Assembly: GCA_012270525.1 (NCBI GenBank)
Contig: JAAXIE010000202.1
Coordinates: forward strand, 1 to 5,862
DNA: 5,862 bases
Direction of reading: 5' to 3'
Source of the DNA: Dehalococcoidia bacterium
GTDB lineage: Bacteria; Chloroflexota; Dehalococcoidia; UBA3495; JAAXIE01
Both the position numbers and the translations under genes were made by a program. The notes under the pieces are model-generated. The model ran no database searches. It saw only the letters and a list, made by a program, of their open reading frames with translations, and was not told the origin of the DNA. Positions 5,158 to 5,862 of the stretch are shown in pieces. Numbering within the stretch: the stretch's first letter is position 1; every line of letters starts with the position of its first letter.

Positions 5158-5727
5158 CTACTTGTCGTCCTGCTCAGACCGCCCATTGTTGGAGTTGCGG
5201 TCCCTGATCTCCTGGACCAGACTCTCCGTCGTGCTGAGGTAGTGCTGGTTCATGCGTATCAGCTCTTCCAAATAACGGTTGACGCGCTCCCGTTCCTGCC
5301 TCGCCTCCTCCCGCCCCTGCCTCGCCTCCTCCCGTTCCTGCCTCGCCTCCTCCCGCCCCATCCTCGCTTCCTCCCGTTCCTGCTCAATCCTGGCTTCGGC
5401 GGCTTCCGCGCGGCTGCGTTGCGCTTCGGCGGCCTCTTGGGCTTCCTTGGCGCGGCTGCGTTGCGCTTCGGCGGCCTCTTGGGCTTCCTTGGCGAGCTTT
5501 TGGGCTTCCTCGGCGCGCCTACGCTCCTCTTCCAGCCGGCTGTCCCTGAGAAAACCAATCACCATGATGATGCCCCCTATGGTTACTCCCGACAGGTTGG
5601 CTGCCAACGTGCTGGCAGGATGGCCCACGGGCAAGGAACTCTCCACCAGTTGCAACGCGGTCGACGCGAGGCTCCCAACCAGGATTATAACGAACGCCAG
5701 GACGTAATACTTGATGTTTCGCCACAT
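5158..5727 (-). CDS. Membrane-anchored coiled-coil protein with internal repeats
   Basis: A 189-residue protein of unknown function. Two hydrophobic segments (about residues 7-28 and 45-60) form an N-terminal hairpin anchor; the rest is a long charged helix, about 63-175, predicted as coiled coil. The helix contains two tandem copies of a 14-residue unit AKEAQEAAEAQRSR (79-92 and 93-106), then four heptads of the type EEARQGR/EEARQER (119-146). The tail (147-189) is polar and non-repetitive and ends NGRSEQDDK. The long helix probably projects from the membrane as a spacer or self-associates. ATG at 5727 is the only start that keeps both membrane segments. No Shine-Dalgarno sequence precedes it, and a hairpin lies at 5734-5748, so translation may depend on the CoA-transferase gene whose stop is 21 nt upstream. 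Other frames here are open because of the GC-rich repeats, but they give only Pro/Arg/Lys or Ser/Arg low complexity. Confidence 0.72.
   Translation of the reverse strand: MWRNIKYYVLAFVIILVGSLASTALQLVESSLPVGHPASTLAANLSGVTIGGIIMVIGFLRDSRLEEERRRAEEAQKLAKEAQEAAEAQRSRAKEAQEAAEAQRSRAEAAEARIEQEREEARMGREEARQEREEARQGREEARQERERVNRYLEELIRMNQHYLSTTESLVQEIRDRNSNNGRSEQDDK
5287..5391. repeat. Five 21-bp tandem repeats within the coiled-coil gene
   Basis: Units begin at 5287, 5308, 5329, 5350 and 5371, each starting CTCCCG. Every second unit is more alike (CTCCCGTTCCTG against CTCCCGCCCCTG or CTCCCGCCCCAT), so the higher-order period is 42 bp. Each unit encodes one heptad, EEARQER or EEARQGR. Confidence 0.85.
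5408..5494. repeat. Perfect 42-bp tandem duplication within the coiled-coil gene
   Basis: Positions 5408-5449 and 5450-5491 are identical over all 42 bp, and the match continues 3 bp further to 5494. Each copy encodes 14 residues, two heptads. Identity at the DNA level, including synonymous positions, points to a recent duplication. A third, diverged partial unit (GGGCTTCCTCGGCG) follows near 5502-5515. Confidence 0.9.
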
Positions 5728-5733
5728 AGTCGC

Positions 5734-5748
5734 GCGGGCCTGGCCCGC
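5734..5748 (-). promoter_or_regulatory. Hairpin between the CoA-transferase stop and the coiled-coil start
   Basis: GCGGGC (5734-5739) pairs with GCCCGC (5743-5748) around a 3-nt loop, filling most of the 21-nt gap between the two minus-strand genes. There is no T-run, so it is a weak terminator at best. It occupies the place where a ribosome binding site for the coiled-coil gene would be. Confidence 0.35.
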
Positions 5749-5862
5749 CTAGTAGACCCGTAACTCGCTGAGGTCGGACGCGACTGCCAACTCGGCGTCG
5801 GTGACCTCCTGCACCTCATCGGGGGTGTAGCCGGGCGCGATCTCCTTGAGCACGAACCCTTG
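5749..5862 (-). CDS. Family I CoA-transferase subunit, C-terminal fragment
   Basis: The last 37 codons of a gene that enters from beyond the right edge, ending at TAG 5749-5751. The residues GFVLKEIAPGYTPDEVQEVTDAELAV are recognisable as the C-terminal block of family I CoA-transferases (3-oxoacid or glutaconate type), where 'LxEIAPGxxxxEVxxxTxAxLxV' ends the catalytic domain. These enzymes move CoA from an acyl-CoA donor to a carboxylic acid through a glutamyl-CoA intermediate. That glutamate is outside the window, so activity and subunit type (alpha or beta) cannot be judged. The frame is in phase with the window end. The coiled-coil gene follows 21 nt later on the same strand. Confidence 0.75.
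   Translation of the reverse strand, partial: QGFVLKEIAPGYTPDEVQEVTDAELAVASDLSELRVY

Noticed and set aside
5287..5494. CRISPR-like regularly spaced repeats
   Set aside because: The repeats are directly adjacent without unique spacers, keep an open reading frame, and encode heptads.
5071..5763. Pro/Leu/Phe-rich plus-strand frame, and a Lys/Arg/Pro-rich minus-strand frame resembling histone tails (5259-5558)
   Set aside because: Both arise from reading the 21/42-bp repeats in other frames; only the 5158-5727 minus frame has a sensible membrane anchor, heptads and ordinary ends.

Overview
The window is a GC-rich bacterial chromosome fragment. It carries seven convincing protein genes, the cut-off 3' end of an eighth, and one very small candidate ORF. 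No rRNA, tRNA, CRISPR array or transposase gene is visible. An F420-type luciferase-like oxidoreductase, two short-chain dehydrogenases (SDRs), an alpha/beta hydrolase and a family I CoA-transferase subunit packed together resemble the catabolic gene sets of uncultured Chloroflexota (Dehalococcoidia/SAR202-like) or Actinobacteria. This placement is inference; no taxonomic marker is present.

Left part (1-1160, visibly more AT-rich): a factor-independent terminator hairpin ends an upstream unit. A near-consensus sigma-70 promoter (TTGACT, 17 bp, TATATT) then drives a lone DUF5343-type gene. A 13-bp hairpin encloses the stop codon of that gene. Directly after it lies a 13-nt perfect match to the complement of the 16S rRNA 3' end, placed correctly before a 17-codon hydrophobic ORF. 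This is the least explained part of the window.

Middle part (1161-3386, minus strand): an apparent operon runs leftward. It holds a canonical SDR, a small three-helix membrane protein whose start overlaps the SDR stop by 16 bp, and an F420-dependent LLM-class oxidoreductase starting at GTG. The 3' end of the membrane-protein gene appears to be built from a dispersed REP-like palindromic element.

Divergent part (3387-5058, plus strand): a 110-bp gap carries a TATAAT box in each direction. The plus-strand unit encodes an alpha/beta hydrolase and a second SDR. In that SDR the usual Asn-Ser-Tyr-Lys catalytic tetrad reads Ile-Gly-Val-Lys.

Right part (5059-5862, minus strand): a convergent hairpin separates the second SDR from a two-helix membrane-anchored coiled-coil protein, which grew by in-frame 42-bp duplications. 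Upstream of it, running off the window, is the C-terminus of a CoA-transferase subunit.

The oxidoreductases, hydrolase and CoA-transferase plausibly form a degradative module for a small organic acid, ester or ring compound, with hydrolysis, alcohol/ketone interconversion, flavin-dependent oxidation or reduction, and CoA activation. The substrate cannot be read from the sequence.
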